A stretch of DNA of 64,000 nt. It comes from Fontivita pretiosa (GTDB lineage Bacteria > Planctomycetota > Phycisphaerae > Tepidisphaerales > Tepidisphaeraceae). A program made the translations under genes and the position numbers. Below, in pieces: positions 1 through 8,402 of this stretch (position 1 is the first letter of the stretch; each line of letters starts with the position of its first letter). The notes below the pieces were generated by a model. It saw only the letters and a program-made list of their open reading frames with translations. It ran no database searches and was not told the origin of the DNA. The stretch spans positions 2,666,001 through 2,730,000 of the forward strand of contig NZ_CP191258.1 of assembly GCF_050410795.1 (NCBI RefSeq). The letters run 5' to 3'.

Positions 1-26
1 GTCGCTGGGTACCTTCTTGGTCCAAC

Positions 27-1022
27 ATGATCAACACCATCGTCATCGGTCTGGGTCCCATCGGCATCAGCGCGGCCCGCGCGGTCCGCGAAGATCGCAG
101 CTTCAAGCTCGTCGGCCTGGTCGATGTGGACCCGGCCAAGATCGGCAAAACGCTGGATGAGCTGGAAGGCGGCGGCAGGGACCGTGGCCCGCGCGTGGTC
201 GGCTCGATCCAGCAGACGCTGTCCGGCAAGCCGCGGGTGGCGATCGTCACCACCACGTCGCACTTTGCCAAAGTTGTCCCGACCCTGCACGAGTGCATCA
301 GGCATCGGCTGCATGTGGTCAGCAGTTGCGAGCAGATGAGCTTTCCGGCGTTCAGCAACAGGCGGCTGGCCACGCAGATCGACGCCCAGGCCAGGAAGCG
401 CAAGGTGGCGCTGGTGGGCACGGGAGTGAATCCGGGATTCGTGATGGATCTGCTGCCGGTGGTGCTCAGCTCGATGGTGACGAAGGTGACGGCAGTGAAG
501 GTGACGCGGCGGCTGGACGCGGGCAAGCGCCGACTGCCGCTTCAGGCCAAGGTGGGCGCGACGATGAGCGAAGAGCACTTTCGCAGCCTGGCGCGGGAAG
601 GCAAGATCGGGCACATGGGGATCGGCGAAAGCGTCGCGATGCTTGCCGCGGGACTGGGCCGCCAGGCAAGACCCAGGGACGTGACGATCAGGCTCGAGCC
701 GGTCATCGCCACCCGCGAGTTGGACTCGGCACTGGGCAGGATTCAGCCGGGGATGGTCTGCGGCATGCGCAACACCGCAAGCTGGAAGGGCAAGGACCTG
801 ACGATCGAGCTGGACCTGACGATGGCGGTGGGCATTCTGGATGCCGAGGATCGGATCGAGCTTTCCGGTCCGGTGCCGCTGACGCTGATCATTCCCGGCG
901 CCACGCCCGGGGACACCGCGACGGTTGCGGCCCTGGTGAATTGCGCCCGCCTGCTGCCGAGCGTCAGCCCGGGGCTGAAGACCATGCTGGATCTGCCTCC
1001 GGCCGGGTGCAAAGCCCGCTGA
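27..1022 (+). CDS. DapB-like NAD(P)-dependent oxidoreductase (2,4-diaminopentanoate dehydrogenase-like)
   Basis: A 331-residue cytosolic protein with an N-terminal Rossmann fold: the dinucleotide loop GLGPIG is at residues 8-13 and an acidic strand end (VDVD) at 32-35. The segment GTGVNPGF at 131-138 is characteristic of the dihydrodipicolinate reductase-like group that includes 2,4-diaminopentanoate dehydrogenase. It is therefore probably a pyridine-nucleotide-dependent dehydrogenase of an amino acid-derived substrate, but the substrate cannot be read from sequence. It is longer than true DapB (about 270 residues), which argues against lysine biosynthesis. The ATG at 27 has no Shine-Dalgarno sequence and only 26 bases of upstream sequence are available. 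The next gene on the strand is dinB, about 200 bases downstream and functionally unrelated. Confidence 0.7.
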   Translation: MINTIVIGLGPIGISAARAVREDRSFKLVGLVDVDPAKIGKTLDELEGGGRDRGPRVVGSIQQTLSGKPRVAIVTTTSHFAKVVPTLHECIRHRLHVVSSCEQMSFPAFSNRRLATQIDAQARKRKVALVGTGVNPGFVMDLLPVVLSSMVTKVTAVKVTRRLDAGKRRLPLQAKVGATMSEEHFRSLAREGKIGHMGIGESVAMLAAGLGRQARPRDVTIRLEPVIATRELDSALGRIQPGMVCGMRNTASWKGKDLTIELDLTMAVGILDAEDRIELSGPVPLTLIIPGATPGDTATVAALVNCARLLPSVSPGLKTMLDLPPAGCKAR

Positions 1023-1120
1023 AGTTGGGGGAAGTTTGAACCCCGAAGACACGAAGGCGCGAGGGCTGCATTCAAATCGGCGTGAGCCCGCAGGTGAATC
1101 TGCACACCGGGAATCAGTCT

Positions 1121-1182
1121 TGTGTCACGCGCGTCTCGCGCGTGCCAGCGATCCCGGCGCGCGACATGACGCCCGTGACACA
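1121..1182. repeat. Palindromic dispersed repeat
   Basis: An imperfect palindrome begins with GTGTCACG and ends with CGTGACAC. Its left half contains the inner palindrome CACGCGCGTCTCGCGCGTG. The same design (GTGTCACG followed by a short self-complementary GCGT..CGCSCGTG core) recurs twice at 20821-21015, and a half copy is seen near 38283. It is intergenic, between the DapB-like gene and dinB. Confidence 0.6.
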
Positions 1183-1207
1183 GATCTTTGTCGTGCAATT
1201 CTCCGGT

Positions 1208-1213
1208 TAGAAT
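1208..1213 (+). promoter_or_regulatory. Putative -10 element of dinB (leaderless)
   Basis: TAGAAT lies six bases before the dinB ATG at 1220, so transcription would begin at or next to the start codon. There is no Shine-Dalgarno sequence. No convincing -35 element or LexA-type operator was recognised. Confidence 0.45.
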
Positions 1214-1219
1214 GTCAGC

Positions 1220-2419
1220 ATGCCCAGCGGCGCGGATGATCGCTCCATTGTCCATGTAGACCTGGACGCCTTCTTTGCCGCCGTGGAACAACTCGACAAT
1301 CCGGAGCTGCGTGGCCAGCCGGTGCTTGTTGGCGGCCAGGGGCCGCGGGCGGTGGTCGCGACCGCCAGCTACGAGGCCCGGCCTTTCGGATGCCGCTCGG
1401 CGATGCCGATGGCGCTGGCCCGGCGACTGTGTCCGCAGGCGATCGTCGTGCCGCCACGCTTCTGGCGCTATCGCGAGCTGTCGGACGCGATGTTTGACAT
1501 CCTCGATGACTTCACGCCGGTGATCGAACCGCTCAGCATTGACGAAGCGTTCCTCGATCTGAGCGGCACGCAGCGTCTGCTCGGCGGCGCCCAGACCGTA
1601 GCCCGGCGGATCAAGCAGCGCGTGCGCGACGAGCTGAAGCTCACGATTTCCGTCGGCGTGGCGCCCAACAAGTTCCTGGCCAAGCTGGCGTCGGATCTTC
1701 ACAAGCCCGACGGGCTGACAATCGTTGGCCGCGAGGATGTCGATCGGCTCTTGCCGCCGCTGCCGATCAGTCGGATCTGGGGCATCGGCCCGCGGACGCA
1801 GGCGCGGCTGAACGACCTGGGGATCCGCACCATCGGGGACATCCGCAAGCTGCCGCTGGAGCTGCTGGTGCAGAACTTCGGCAGCGAGGGCGAGCGGTAT
1901 TACCGGCTGGCGCGCGGGCTGGACGATCGCCCGGTCACGCCCGACTCGCGCGCCAAGAGCATCGGGCAGGAGCAGACCTTCGGCATCGACATCGCCGATG
2001 CCGAGGAGCTGCGCCGGATCCTGCTGGGGCAGGTCGAGCAGGTGGCGTGGCGGTTGCGGCGAAGCGGGCTTCGCGCCGGCGGAGTGACGCTGAAGATCCG
2101 CGACGGGCAGTTCAACACGATCACCCGTGCCGGACGGCTCGCCGAGCCGACCGACCTGACCAAGCCCCTGTGGGACGCGGCGCGCACGGTCTTTGATGCC
2201 TGGGCGCACACGCAGTTCAAGCCGCTGCGTCTTTTGGGTGTGCAGGCGACACGGCTGAGCGGCGAGGCGCCGCAGTTGCCGCTGTTTGACGACGAGCAGC
2301 AGCAGCGGCAGCGTCGTGTGGATGACGCGATCGACCGGATCAGGCAAAAATACGGGCAGGCCGCGGTGCGCCGCGGGCAGGTGACACGCCGCCAGACCAA
2401 CCAGCAAAACGAATCGTAA
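1220..2419 (+). CDS. dinB: DNA polymerase IV (Y-family translesion polymerase)
   Basis: A 399-residue Y-family polymerase that copies damaged templates. The first metal-binding motif (VHVDLDAFFAAVE) starts at residue 11. The second, SIDEAF, is near residues 106-110 and supplies the catalytic Asp-Glu pair. Helix-hairpin-helix residues (WGIGPRT) follow near 190, then the little-finger domain. The C-terminus carries QLPLF near 352-356, the expected beta-clamp binding peptide, followed by a basic and glutamine-rich tail. Length matches the family. The ATG at 1220 is preceded by a -10-like TAGAAT rather than a ribosome-binding site. The gene stands alone between a repeat-containing spacer and an acyltransferase gene 41 bases downstream, which may be cotranscribed. 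Confidence 0.95.
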   Translation: MPSGADDRSIVHVDLDAFFAAVEQLDNPELRGQPVLVGGQGPRAVVATASYEARPFGCRSAMPMALARRLCPQAIVVPPRFWRYRELSDAMFDILDDFTPVIEPLSIDEAFLDLSGTQRLLGGAQTVARRIKQRVRDELKLTISVGVAPNKFLAKLASDLHKPDGLTIVGREDVDRLLPPLPISRIWGIGPRTQARLNDLGIRTIGDIRKLPLELLVQNFGSEGERYYRLARGLDDRPVTPDSRAKSIGQEQTFGIDIADAEELRRILLGQVEQVAWRLRRSGLRAGGVTLKIRDGQFNTITRAGRLAEPTDLTKPLWDAARTVFDAWAHTQFKPLRLLGVQATRLSGEAPQLPLFDDEQQQRQRRVDDAIDRIRQKYGQAAVRRGQVTRRQTNQQNES

Positions 2420-2460
2420 GCCGGCGCAGACCGGCTCAGGCCTGTGGGCATTCGGCAGTC

Positions 2461-3213
2461 GTGGCCGACCAGCGATCGCACACGATCCGCTCTGTCGTGT
2501 GCCGGCTCTTTGCCTTTCGCGCCAGGTTGGGGTATTTCCCTTGCCCGGTGCAACAGCTTCACGGCAGAGCGGGCGCGCAGCGCCCGGAAGATCGGCTCGT
2601 GCTCCGCGCGCTGCGCGCGGCCAATGTCTGCTTCTGCCGGATCTACCATCGTCTGGAGCTGCTGACAGCCTGCCCGGTTCCCCGCGACGGCCCGGCGATT
2701 GTCGTCTGCAACCACATCAGTGGTCTGGATCCGGCGATGATCCAGGCGGTGTGCCCGAGGCTGATCGTGTGGATGATGGCGGCGGAGTATTACCATCTGC
2801 GCGGGCTGCGGTGGTTGTTCGAGCTGGTCGAGGCGATACCGGTGCAGCGTGCGGGGGGGCGTGACTGGACAGCAATGCGCCGGGCGTTGCGGGCGCTGGA
2901 GGCCGGCCGCGTGCTTGGGGTGTTTCCCGAAGGACGAATCGAACCCGACCACAACCTCCTGCCGTTCCAGACTGGCGTGGCAATGATGGCGATGCGCAGC
3001 GGCGCCCCAATTTGCCCGGCTTACATTGACGGCACGCAGCGAAACCTCTCGATCCTCCAGGCTTACCTCATTCCTCAGCAGTCCAGGCTCATCTTCGGCC
3101 TGCCCTTTCGACTGCAACAGGTTCAAAAGCCTGACCCGGCTGCGGTGGAATCTGCTACAAACGCAATCCGTCGGCGGGTTTGGGAATTGCGCAAGGGGTT
3201 GTTATCACGATGA
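2461..3213 (+). CDS. 1-acyl-sn-glycerol-3-phosphate acyltransferase family protein (PlsC-like)
   Basis: A 250-residue member of the PlsC/LPLAT family, which transfers acyl groups to lysophosphatidic acid or related lipids at the cytoplasmic membrane. The catalytic NHxxxxD box is NHISGLD at residues 84-90, and the acyl-acceptor motif FPEGR is near 156-160. A short hydrophobic stretch follows the catalytic box, as is usual. The likely start is the GTG at 2461. It lies 41 bases after dinB without a promoter I can see. Family membership is clear; whether this is the housekeeping PlsC or a specialised acyltransferase is not. Confidence 0.85.
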   Translation: MADQRSHTIRSVVCRLFAFRARLGYFPCPVQQLHGRAGAQRPEDRLVLRALRAANVCFCRIYHRLELLTACPVPRDGPAIVVCNHISGLDPAMIQAVCPRLIVWMMAAEYYHLRGLRWLFELVEAIPVQRAGGRDWTAMRRALRALEAGRVLGVFPEGRIEPDHNLLPFQTGVAMMAMRSGAPICPAYIDGTQRNLSILQAYLIPQQSRLIFGLPFRLQQVQKPDPAAVESATNAIRRRVWELRKGLLSR

Positions 3214-3367
3214 CTTGCGAAAAATCCCAAGAATTTCTCACTTGCGCCGGGAGATTGACTAGAGTATTTTGTATCTGCTGGCCGATTGGTTTTATGTTCG
3301 GTCGCAGCGGTGGCTGGGGCTTAACCCGCTTTCACCGCTTGGCCGAGCCAGTTGGGCGGCAAATCGA

Positions 3368-3395
3368 TTGACTGATTGTCAGCCGTTGATAGGAT
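3368..3395 (+). promoter_or_regulatory. Putative promoter of an intergenic small RNA
   Basis: TTGACT (3368-3373) is separated by 16 bases from TAGGAT (3390-3395). The predicted start near 3402 leads into a structured, non-coding stretch ending at a perfect intrinsic terminator on the same strand, with no downstream gene on that strand. Confidence 0.5.
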
Positions 3396-3401
3396 AAGAT
3401 A

Positions 3402-3521
3402 GGCAGTCTTAGCCGCAGCAGGCTGCGGCGGATTGCAACCTAACTTGGAACGCTTCGCGCCCCGGCGCATTTTCTCCCCTCCGGAAGACACCGACCGTAA
3501 CTGGCGGTGTCTTCTTTTTTT
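3402..3521 (+). ncRNA. Candidate small RNA, about 120 nt
   Basis: The interval 3214-3532 has no convincing protein gene. Within it a promoter-like pair at 3368-3395 precedes three hairpins: GCCGCAG/CTGCGGC (3412-3418 and 3423-3429), a small GCGC/GGCGC-type hairpin (about 3457-3468), and the terminator stem at 3484-3514. Between the last two lies a C/U-rich, probably single-stranded segment, TTTTCTCCCCTCC (3470-3482), which is complementary to Shine-Dalgarno sequences. The flanking genes are a PlsC-like gene ending 190 bases upstream and a convergent gene on the minus strand, so this is not a riboswitch leader. I do not recognise it as SRP RNA, 6S RNA, tmRNA or RNase P RNA. The alternative is simply the 3' trailer of the upstream transcript. 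Confidence 0.45.
3484..3521 (+). terminator. Rho-independent terminator
   Basis: A perfect 10-bp stem, GAAGACACCG (3484-3493) with CGGTGTCTTC (3505-3514), has an 11-base loop and is followed directly by seven T residues. There is no matching T tract for the opposite strand, so it acts on plus-strand transcripts. It is the clearest intrinsic terminator in the window. Confidence 0.85.
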
Positions 3522-3532
3522 GTGCATCGCGC

Positions 3533-6013
3533 TCAGGGCGCCGGCTGCGCTGGTGCAGAGCCGCCGCCGGTCGCGGTGGCTGGCGACTGCTGCGTCGTCG
3601 CCGCTCGCGTTGCCGCAGCACGTGTCGAGGCGATGTAGTTCGGATCAGGCCCCAGCTTCCCGGCTCGCAGCAGCTCCAGGTTTTCCGCTGCCTTGACAAA
3701 ACCCGGATCAATCGCCAGAGCCTCTTCAAACAGCCGCTGCGCCTCGGCGGTGAATCCGGTCTTGGCCGCCACCACGCCCAGCAGCGTGATCGCTTCCACA
3801 TTCCTTGGATCGATCGCCCGCGATCGGTTCAGGTAATCGATCGCCTTGTGATATTCTCCCGAGGCCGCCATCCACTGCCCGAACAGGTTCGTCCAGGTCG
3901 GATCATTGGGCGCAAGCTCCAGGACCTGCTCCCATTCGGTCAAGCCTTCAGGCACGCGACCGACCAGCAGCATCGCTCGCCCGAGCTGCGCGTGCGCATA
4001 CACCGATTTCGGATCGATCGAGACCGCCTTGTAGAAGCACTCGATCGCCTGGCCATAGTCGCCTTTGTTCAGCGCGATGGTACCCAGGGCCTCGTAGGCG
4101 CCGCCGTGCCGCGGGTACAGCGCGATGGCCCTGCGGAATTGCTCGACGGCTTCGTCGTCACGTCCGAGTCGGCGAAGCAACTCGCCATAGAGGTAATAGG
4201 CATCGACTTCTGCCGGCTCGGCGGCGATGGCGTCGCGGTAATACTGAAGCGCCTGCTCGTAGTATTGCTCGGGTGAAAGCGCCAGTTGCGTGGTGGCGGG
4301 CGGTGTTGGGGCCGGTTGCGTCGTCACGGGCTGTGTCGCCGCCTGCTGCGTCGCGGCGGCGGCGCGCGCCCGCTCGGCCCTGGCCAGCTCGGCACGCATG
4401 ATCGCCACCCGCGCCAGGTTCAGTCGCGCGCGGACGTGATCGGGCTTGAGGCGAAGCGTCTTGTTGAACCACATCTCGGCGTACTCGGCGCGCGTGTACG
4501 GGTCGCGAATGCCACTGTGATCGAGGAACCACACGCCGTAGTTGTTTGCCGCCATCCACGACTTCTGGTCCGTCTTCTGAAGCGTGTCCTCCCAGAGCGT
4601 CTTGAGATTGGAGAAGACGCGCGCGTGGTTGAAGGTCAAGACAAAGCACAGCACGCCCACGAGTCCGCCGATCCCCGCCAGTGCTTCCAGGCTGAGATAT
4701 CGCCCCAGCACACCGGCCGCCAGCGCGATCAGCCCGATGCTTGAGAGGTAAACGAAGTGGTCGGCGACGAACGAATACTGCATCGGCCAGACGCTGACGA
4801 ACCCCATGGCGGGAAACAGAGTCCCGCCGAAGTAGAGCAGCGCCACGACCACGCCCGCCGGCACGAGCCGCATCCGATACAGCACGAGCACCGCCACGAG
4901 CACGAGCAGCGCGGAGATCGGCCAGAGGTACTGCGCCGCGCTGGTGGCGTCGATCTGCCAGCGGGGGTAGTTGAAGATCAGCGGGTGTGGCCAGAGGAGC
5001 TTGCCAACGTAGAACCAGACGGCCTTGCCGGCGACGATGAATCGCGCGCCCAGCTCGCCGAGGGCGCCCAGCTCCGGCGGCGCCAGGTCGAAGTAGTGAG
5101 GCCGCATCGCCACTCCGACGCGCCATCGCTCCATGTGGGTGGTGAGCATGCCCATCGCGATGCCCGCGGCGAACATCGGCGCCAGCGGGCGAATGTCGCT
5201 GAGCGTGATCCGCCTGCGCTTCCACCAGATGATCAGCAGCACCACCGCCGGAAACGAACTGGTGATCGTCTTGCTGAACAGCGCGCAGGCGAACAGCACC
5301 CAGGCCAGCACGTACAGCCGCTGCGGATCGTCAGGCAGAGTGAACCACTCGATCGACGTCGGCGCGGATGTCGTCGTTTCATCCGTTTGTGCGGCGGGCT
5401 TGGGCGCTGGATCCTGGAGTCGGTCGCGCCCGCGGATGATGCCGGCGTAGCGCAGGTAAACGTACAGCCCCGAAAGGAAAAACAGCATCGACAGCACGTT
5501 CTTGCGCTCGGAGATCCATGCTACTGATTCGACGTTCACCGGATGCAGCGCGAAAATCAGCCCCGCCAGCCACGAGCCGGGCACATCCAGCTTCCGCAGG
5601 ATCAGCCAGATCAGCAGCGCGCTGCATACATGCAGCAGGACATTGACGGTGTGATAGCCCGCCGGATTCAGCCCCCACAGGCGGTACTCCAGCCAGAAGC
5701 TGGTGTGGGTCATCGGGTAGTACTGCGGCAGCGGGTATTCGCTTGGTCGTGGAAGGATGTCGAACCAGATGCGCTGCAAGCCTTCCCAGCTTCGCAGCAG
5801 GGGGTTGTTGACGACGTGGTAGTCATCGTCCCAGATGAACGACCCGCGGATTGCCGGCACGTACGCCAGAAGCGTGGCCACGAGGATGATGGCTGCTGCG
5901 AGGGCGTTGGCGGCGGCGGGGTTGTGCTGAACGAACTGGCGCAGTCCCCCACCCGCGGGTACACCGCCGGCGGCGTGATCCGGCACGGGCTGATCGATCT
6001 TCGCTTGGCTCAT
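3533..6013 (-). CDS. Multi-pass membrane protein with C-terminal TPR repeats (PMT/TMTC-like)
   Basis: An 826-residue protein. The N-terminal half is a polytopic membrane domain with a large first extracytoplasmic loop (FIWDDDYHVVNNPLL, including the acidic DDD cluster typical of GT-C type O-mannosyltransferase-like proteins) and many hydrophobic segments. From about residue 520 a run of tetratricopeptide repeats follows. The first TPR region is interrupted by a low-complexity Thr/Gln/Pro linker (VTTQPAPTPPATTQ), and a similar tail ends the protein. This is the layout of TMTC-like proteins: a membrane glycosyltransferase-type domain plus TPRs. The open frame extends upstream to 6175, but the ATG at 6013 has a GAGG ribosome-binding sequence and begins a soluble Ser/Gln-rich lead, so I place the start there. 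Substrate and sugar donor are unknown. Confidence 0.75.
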   Translation of the reverse strand: MSQAKIDQPVPDHAAGGVPAGGGLRQFVQHNPAAANALAAAIILVATLLAYVPAIRGSFIWDDDYHVVNNPLLRSWEGLQRIWFDILPRPSEYPLPQYYPMTHTSFWLEYRLWGLNPAGYHTVNVLLHVCSALLIWLILRKLDVPGSWLAGLIFALHPVNVESVAWISERKNVLSMLFFLSGLYVYLRYAGIIRGRDRLQDPAPKPAAQTDETTTSAPTSIEWFTLPDDPQRLYVLAWVLFACALFSKTITSSFPAVVLLIIWWKRRRITLSDIRPLAPMFAAGIAMGMLTTHMERWRVGVAMRPHYFDLAPPELGALGELGARFIVAGKAVWFYVGKLLWPHPLIFNYPRWQIDATSAAQYLWPISALLVLVAVLVLYRMRLVPAGVVVALLYFGGTLFPAMGFVSVWPMQYSFVADHFVYLSSIGLIALAAGVLGRYLSLEALAGIGGLVGVLCFVLTFNHARVFSNLKTLWEDTLQKTDQKSWMAANNYGVWFLDHSGIRDPYTRAEYAEMWFNKTLRLKPDHVRARLNLARVAIMRAELARAERARAAAATQQAATQPVTTQPAPTPPATTQLALSPEQYYEQALQYYRDAIAAEPAEVDAYYLYGELLRRLGRDDEAVEQFRRAIALYPRHGGAYEALGTIALNKGDYGQAIECFYKAVSIDPKSVYAHAQLGRAMLLVGRVPEGLTEWEQVLELAPNDPTWTNLFGQWMAASGEYHKAIDYLNRSRAIDPRNVEAITLLGVVAAKTGFTAEAQRLFEEALAIDPGFVKAAENLELLRAGKLGPDPNYIASTRAAATRAATTQQSPATATGGGSAPAQPAP

Positions 6014-6215
6014 CGCATCCTCGTTGCTGACGCGCTGCGGCGGCTGCTGCCGCCCGGCCCCGGCCAGACGCCTGTGCTGCTGCCGAGGGGTCGGCATCAT
6101 ACCCGAAACCGCGCGATCACCAAGCGGCGCAAGGCGCGGAGCCTGCGCGGCACCAGCGTGACACGCTACGAGCAATCGAGCAATCCCCGCAACAGGCGAT
6201 TGTGCGGCTGTGCGA

Positions 6216-6221
6216 TATAAT
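6216..6221 (+). promoter_or_regulatory. Putative -10 element of the pectinesterase gene (near-leaderless)
   Basis: A consensus TATAAT lies eight bases before the ATG at 6230, and no ribosome-binding site is present. The predicted transcript would start one or two bases before, or at, the start codon. Confidence 0.5.
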
Positions 6222-6229
6222 CGCGCCGC

Positions 6230-7237
6230 ATGAGATCCGTTGCTCTGGTCTTATCGACAATGCTCAGTGCCAGTGCATTGCTGTTGTTGCCGGCGACGGC
6301 ACGGTGCGCGGCGGATGAGCCCGTCAAAGCCGATGTCACTGTCGCCGCCGACGGCAGCGGGCAGTACAAGACCGTCACCGCCGCGATCAACGCCTCGCCC
6401 ATCATTGCCGACCCCCGCAGCGGCAAAACCTGGACGATCTTCGTGAAGGCCGGGACTTATCGCGAACTGCTGTACATTCAGCGGGAGAAGCGTTTCACGC
6501 GAATCGTCGGAGAGGACGCGGCCCGGACGATCATCACGTTCGATCTCAGCGCCAACATGCCCAACGCCGACGGGGCGAAGATCGGCACGTTCCGCACGCC
6601 CACGGTTGTGGTCGATGCCGATGATTTTGTCTTCGAGAACATCACGCTCCAGAACTCGGCCGGGCGCGTGGGGCAGGCGCTGGCGGTGCGGATCGACGGC
6701 GACCGCGTCGTGTTCCGCAACTGCCGCTTTTTGGGGTATCAGGACACGATCCTGGCCAATCGCGGGCGGCACTACTTCCAGAACTGCTACATCAGCGGGG
6801 CCACGGACTTCATCTTCGGCGGCGCCACCGCCTGGTTTGAAAACTGCCACATCCACTGCATCGGCGACGGGTACATCACCGCGGCTTCCACGCCGTTCGA
6901 GCAGCCGTTCGGTTTTGTATTCAACAACTGCCGGATCACCGCGGAGAAGCCGGAAATCAAGACGTTTCTGGGCCGGCCCTGGCGCGACTTTGCCAGCGTG
7001 ACGTTCCTGAACACCGACATGTTCGAAGCGGTGCGTCCACAGGGCTGGCACAACTGGGGCAGGCCCCAGCGCGAGCAGACGGCGCGTTTCGCCGAGTACA
7101 ACAGCAGCGGCCCCGGCGGCAGCAGCGCCGGGCGCGTCGCCTGGGCCAGACAGCTCAGCGACGACGAGGCAAAACAGATCACGATTCAGCGCGTGCTCGG
7201 CGGGGTGGACGGGTGGGATCCGTTGAAAGCACACTAA
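6230..7237 (+). CDS. Pectinesterase (pectin methylesterase, CE8)
   Basis: A 335-residue exported enzyme that removes methyl esters from pectin, preparing it for pectate lyases. An N-terminal signal peptide ends near ARCAA (about residue 27). The right-handed beta-helix carries the family signatures in order: GYQDT near residue 170 with one catalytic Asp, GATDFIFG near 190 with the second catalytic Asp, and LGRPW near 247 with the substrate-binding Arg and Trp. Length is typical of a single-domain bacterial enzyme. The SDR and pectate lyase genes that follow on the same strand suggest a pectin-utilisation locus. The start ATG is preceded by a -10 consensus instead of a Shine-Dalgarno sequence. 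The stop codon overlaps the last codon of a decayed toxin gene on the other strand. Confidence 0.93.
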   Translation: MRSVALVLSTMLSASALLLLPATARCAADEPVKADVTVAADGSGQYKTVTAAINASPIIADPRSGKTWTIFVKAGTYRELLYIQREKRFTRIVGEDAARTIITFDLSANMPNADGAKIGTFRTPTVVVDADDFVFENITLQNSAGRVGQALAVRIDGDRVVFRNCRFLGYQDTILANRGRHYFQNCYISGATDFIFGGATAWFENCHIHCIGDGYITAASTPFEQPFGFVFNNCRITAEKPEIKTFLGRPWRDFASVTFLNTDMFEAVRPQGWHNWGRPQREQTARFAEYNSSGPGGSSAGRVAWARQLSDDEAKQITIQRVLGGVDGWDPLKAH

Positions 7238-7467
7238 CCGCCCGCGACAGCCCGGCCGAAGTTATCGGCGCTCAACGGCCATCTCACATCCATGGCTCCG
7301 TACAGCACCCGCAGAATCTCCAGCGCCCTGGCCTGCGGGCGGTAGACGATCAGGTAAGAACAGACTTACCAGGACCGCACCGCCTGGTCTGCAAGATCGT
7401 CACGTGGATGCCCGATGCTGCAAACTCCGCAAGCCGCCTGATCGCCTGGCGGAGCTCTGTTCAGGCA
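7234..7467 (-). pseudogene. Decayed ParE/RelE-type toxin gene
   Basis: Reading the minus strand, a first frame gives RQAIRRLAEFAASG from about 7455 and then meets a TGA near 7350. The next frame continues with YLIVYRPQARALEILRV and WPLSADNFG to a TAG at 7234. The YLIVYRP...EILRVLYG block is the conserved C-terminal half of ParE/RelE toxins. The frameshift, the missing N-terminus (an in-frame stop just upstream) and the absence of an antitoxin gene show it is a remnant. It fills most of the otherwise gene-free 7238-7560 interval; nothing else was recognised there. Confidence 0.6.
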
Positions 7468-7560
7468 TGACAGGAACCTGCGCCGCGCACTGAATGATGC
7501 CTGCCTTCCGTCTCTCGTCTCGCGTTTTTCGGGACTTTCGCTTAGGTTACAGGCTGGAAC

Positions 7561-8322
7561 ATGATCGATCCATTCCGACTCGAAGGTGAAACGGCGTTGA
7601 TTACCGGCGGAGGCAGCGGGCTGGGGCTGGGGATGGCCCGGTGCTTCGTCCGCGCCGGGGCGAAGGTCGTGCTGGTGGGACGGCGGGAGGATGCGCTCCG
7701 CGCCGCGGCGACGGAGCTGGGTCCGCCGGCGTCGTTCGTGGCGCACGACATCACGCAGCTCGAGCGTGCCGGCGAACTGCTGGACCGCGCCGAGCACGCC
7801 GCAGGCTCGCCGATCTCCATCCTGGTCAACAATGCCGGCATCCACCTGAAAAAGCCCGCGCCGCAGACCACTCCCGCCGAGTTCAACGCCGTGCTGCAAA
7901 CCCACGTGCTCGCCGCCCACGCGCTGTCCGCCGCCGCCCTGCCCGGCATGAACCAGCGACGTCACGGCTCGATTCTGTTCATCGCGTCGATGGCCTCGTT
8001 TCTGGGCATTCCGCTGATCGTGGCGTACTCGGCGGCGAAGAGCGCGTATCTGGGGATGATTCGTTCGCTTGCGGCGGAGGTGTCGGCGCACGGGGTGCGG
8101 GTGAACGGCATCGCGCCGGGATGGATCGAATCGCCGATGCTGCGGCAGGCACTGGATGCCGATCTGCCACGAAAGCAGAAGATTCTGTCGCGCACGCCGA
8201 TGGGCCGCTTCGGCGACCCCGACGACATCGGCTGGGCCGCGGTCTATCTGTGCTCCCCCGCCGCCCGGTTCGTCACCGGCGCGGTCCTGCCCGTCGATGG
8301 CGGGGCCAGCATCGGATTCTGA
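7561..8322 (+). CDS. SDR-family oxidoreductase (KduD/gluconate 5-dehydrogenase-like)
   Basis: A 253-residue classical short-chain dehydrogenase. The cofactor loop TGGGSGLG is at residues 15-22, NNAG near 91-94, and the catalytic Tyr-Lys pair is in YSAAKSAY (about Tyr156 and Lys160). The C-terminal DGGASIGF ending is usual for KduD-like enzymes. Lying between a pectinesterase and a pectate lyase, a role on 2-dehydro-3-deoxy-D-gluconate or another uronate-derived keto-sugar is plausible, but this is inference from context; SDR substrate cannot be read from motifs. A weak ribosome-binding sequence (AGGCTGG) lies just before the ATG. Confidence 0.88.
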   Translation: MIDPFRLEGETALITGGGSGLGLGMARCFVRAGAKVVLVGRREDALRAAATELGPPASFVAHDITQLERAGELLDRAEHAAGSPISILVNNAGIHLKKPAPQTTPAEFNAVLQTHVLAAHALSAAALPGMNQRRHGSILFIASMASFLGIPLIVAYSAAKSAYLGMIRSLAAEVSAHGVRVNGIAPGWIESPMLRQALDADLPRKQKILSRTPMGRFGDPDDIGWAAVYLCSPAARFVTGAVLPVDGGASIGF

Positions 8323-8402
8323 GGATCAAACAACCGCGAAGTTGCGATCAGCCCGCAGGTGGCGCGATGCGATCGAGTCAGTTTCGACACGGAGCGAACA
8401 AG

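Noticed and set aside
1121..1213. LexA box for dinB
   Set aside because: Sequence before dinB has palindromic repeat and a -10 hexamer but no recognisable LexA operator.
743..2407. 554-codon open frame on the minus strand
   Set aside because: Antisense to dinB; GC-rich codons leave the opposite strand open. No domain recognised.
3402..3521. SRP RNA or 6S RNA
   Set aside because: The conserved SRP tetraloop region and the 6S open bubble are not present; length and hairpins do not match.
7641..8402. N-terminal extension of the pectate lyase frame
   Set aside because: It overlaps the SDR gene in another frame, lacks domain character, and the signal peptide starts at 8403.
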